Source: Flavobacteriales bacterium
GTDB taxonomy: Bacteria; Bacteroidota; Bacteroidia; NS11-12g; UBA955
DNA length: 7,085 bases
NCBI GenBank assembly: GCA_947472115.1
Contig: CANIZU010000094.1
Location: 1 to 7,085, forward strand
Reading direction: 5' to 3'
The notes below the pieces were generated by a model. That model worked only from the letters and a program-made list of their open reading frames with translations, ran no database searches and was not told the origin of the DNA. Shown here piece after piece: positions 6,051 through 7,085 of the stretch. A program made the position numbers and the translations under genes. Position 1 is the stretch's first letter, and each line of letters starts with the position of its first letter.

Positions 6051-7085
6051 ATGAAAGGCGAGAAGTGGATATATCCAATCACACTTTTCGCCTTTCTTTG
6101 TTTACGGGCCTTTGCCTATAGTTATTTTTCCGGCAACTACACCGATTCCGACCAATGTGTAATGTGGCAGATGGCGGACGATTTTGCCAATTTTAGTTTC
6201 CACACCCCCTTTTTTTACGGTCAACTTTACTCCTCCGGCCTCGAAGCTTGGCTCGCAGCACCCTTCATTTGGCTGGGAATCCCTGTCTATCGCGCGGTTC
6301 CGTTGGTCACAGCACTCATGTCGACCCTCCCCTGGATTTGGATGTCGCAACTCGCACGAAAACGCAGCGGTAACCTAGCAGGTAGCGCGGTTCTTTGCTT
6401 GAGCCTAGCATTCCCAATTTCTTGGCTACAAACCACTTACATCTCTCGCGGTTTCATGCAATCCGTCTTTCTGACATCCTTGGCCACGCGATTCATGGAT
6501 CGATCTCGACTCTGGTTCAACATCGGACTATTGCTGATGGGCTGGGGTTTGATACAAAACGCGAATGGACTGTTACTGCTGCCGGGTGTCTTCCCCATTT
6601 GGATGGCGGAGTTTCGGCGTTTCGCCGGAATAAAGTCGACTCCGGTCCGACAGGCCATTGTCAATTCAATTCGCTTCGTCTGGCCAGCGACATTGGGGCT
6701 TATTTTACTCGTGATCACCTATGCGACGCTAAAGTCACTTCATCCAGAATGGATGATTCATGCAACGGTTCAGACCAATGTATCGTGGCGGGTTTTCGCC
6801 GAGAGCATTCAGCGCTACAACTGGTTTTTACAGCACACATACGGCGGACGTCCGCCTTTGTTGGGTTGCGGGATCATCGCATTGGGTGTTTTGCTCATTA
6901 CCACGCCTCAATCCCGAAATCAATGGTTGGCATTTTTTGGGATTTTATTCTTACCTCTGGCATTGCTAGCGGTAGAAAAGACAACCGATGGCACCGAAAA
7001 CATCTTTTTTGGCTACGGTCGATTTTTCTTGGCAGTGCCCTTTGCGTGGGGTTGGCAAATTGCGAGTTCGGGATTTTCGTTCCAG
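6051..7085 (+). CDS. Multi-pass membrane protein, probable GT-C glycosyltransferase, 3'-truncated
   Basis: An ATG 24 bases after the acn stop opens a frame with no stop through to the last base of the window: 345 residues visible, C-terminus missing. The protein is strongly hydrophobic with about eight or nine likely membrane helices (near residues 6-25, 62-80, 83-101, 108-127, 155-185, 207-226, 268-285, 291-308 and 322-340). After the first helix a loop carries NYTDSDQCVMW (D32, D34), followed by TPFFYGQLYSSGLEAWLAAP (52-71). An acidic pair in the first outer loop followed by a FYGQ.Y.G.LEA-like segment is typical of GT-C membrane glycosyltransferases of the ArnT/PMT (family 39) kind, which move sugars from polyprenyl-phosphate donors on the outer face of the inner membrane. 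Donor and acceptor cannot be told. It may be co-transcribed with acn, since I see no terminator in the gap, but no functional link is evident. Coding is near certain; the family call is moderate. Confidence 0.78.
   Translation, partial: MKGEKWIYPITLFAFLCLRAFAYSYFSGNYTDSDQCVMWQMADDFANFSFHTPFFYGQLYSSGLEAWLAAPFIWLGIPVYRAVPLVTALMSTLPWIWMSQLARKRSGNLAGSAVLCLSLAFPISWLQTTYISRGFMQSVFLTSLATRFMDRSRLWFNIGLLLMGWGLIQNANGLLLLPGVFPIWMAEFRRFAGIKSTPVRQAIVNSIRFVWPATLGLILLVITYATLKSLHPEWMIHATVQTNVSWRVFAESIQRYNWFLQHTYGGRPPLLGCGIIALGVLLITTPQSRNQWLAFFGILFLPLALLAVEKTTDGTENIFFGYGRFFLAVPFAWGWQIASSGFSFQ

Overview
The window is a stretch of mostly chromosomal core genes, most likely from a member of the Bacteroidota. Three things point there: candidate promoters of the TAnnTTTG type, no Shine-Dalgarno motif before the starts, and protein styles typical of the phylum (RuvC ending in a WAQFLKENPD-like tail, a roughly 750-residue mitochondrial-type aconitase, an ArgS ending in ERM). 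The core genes have medium to high GC. Hand counts gave 57% over 601-660 in argS and 62% over 4561-4620 in acn.

Layout, left to right. (1) The 3' part of argS (arginyl-tRNA synthetase), + strand, 1-1731. (2) An accessory islet at about 1733-3078. It begins with the C-terminal remnant of a helix-turn-helix/HicB-like antitoxin gene on the - strand, tail to tail with argS. Next comes a 12-bp perfect inverted repeat overlapping a Bacteroidota-type promoter, and then an intact, distinctly AT-rich gene for a DUF4143-family AAA ATPase (33-35% GC in two sampled 60-bp stretches). (3) ruvC (Holliday junction resolvase) on the - strand, converging on the ATPase with a 23-bp gap. (4) A short divergent promoter region with a repeated ATTTCCGAAA motif. 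(5) acn (aconitate hydratase), + strand, complete, with all iron-sulfur cysteines. (6) A membrane protein 24 bp downstream of acn, open to the window end, that looks like a GT-C/family-39-type glycosyltransferase.

The core genes serve unrelated housekeeping roles: translation, recombination, the TCA cycle and probably envelope glycosylation. The unusual part is 1733-3078. A solitary, compositionally foreign ATPase gene carries its own palindromic promoter and abuts a decapitated antitoxin-like gene. Its mRNA appears to start at or within a few bases of the start codon (leaderless). I see no complete defence or toxin-antitoxin system, no CRISPR, no tRNA or rRNA and no transposase. The most novel item I can support is this ATPase-plus-operator unit and its apparent insertion into an HTH gene.
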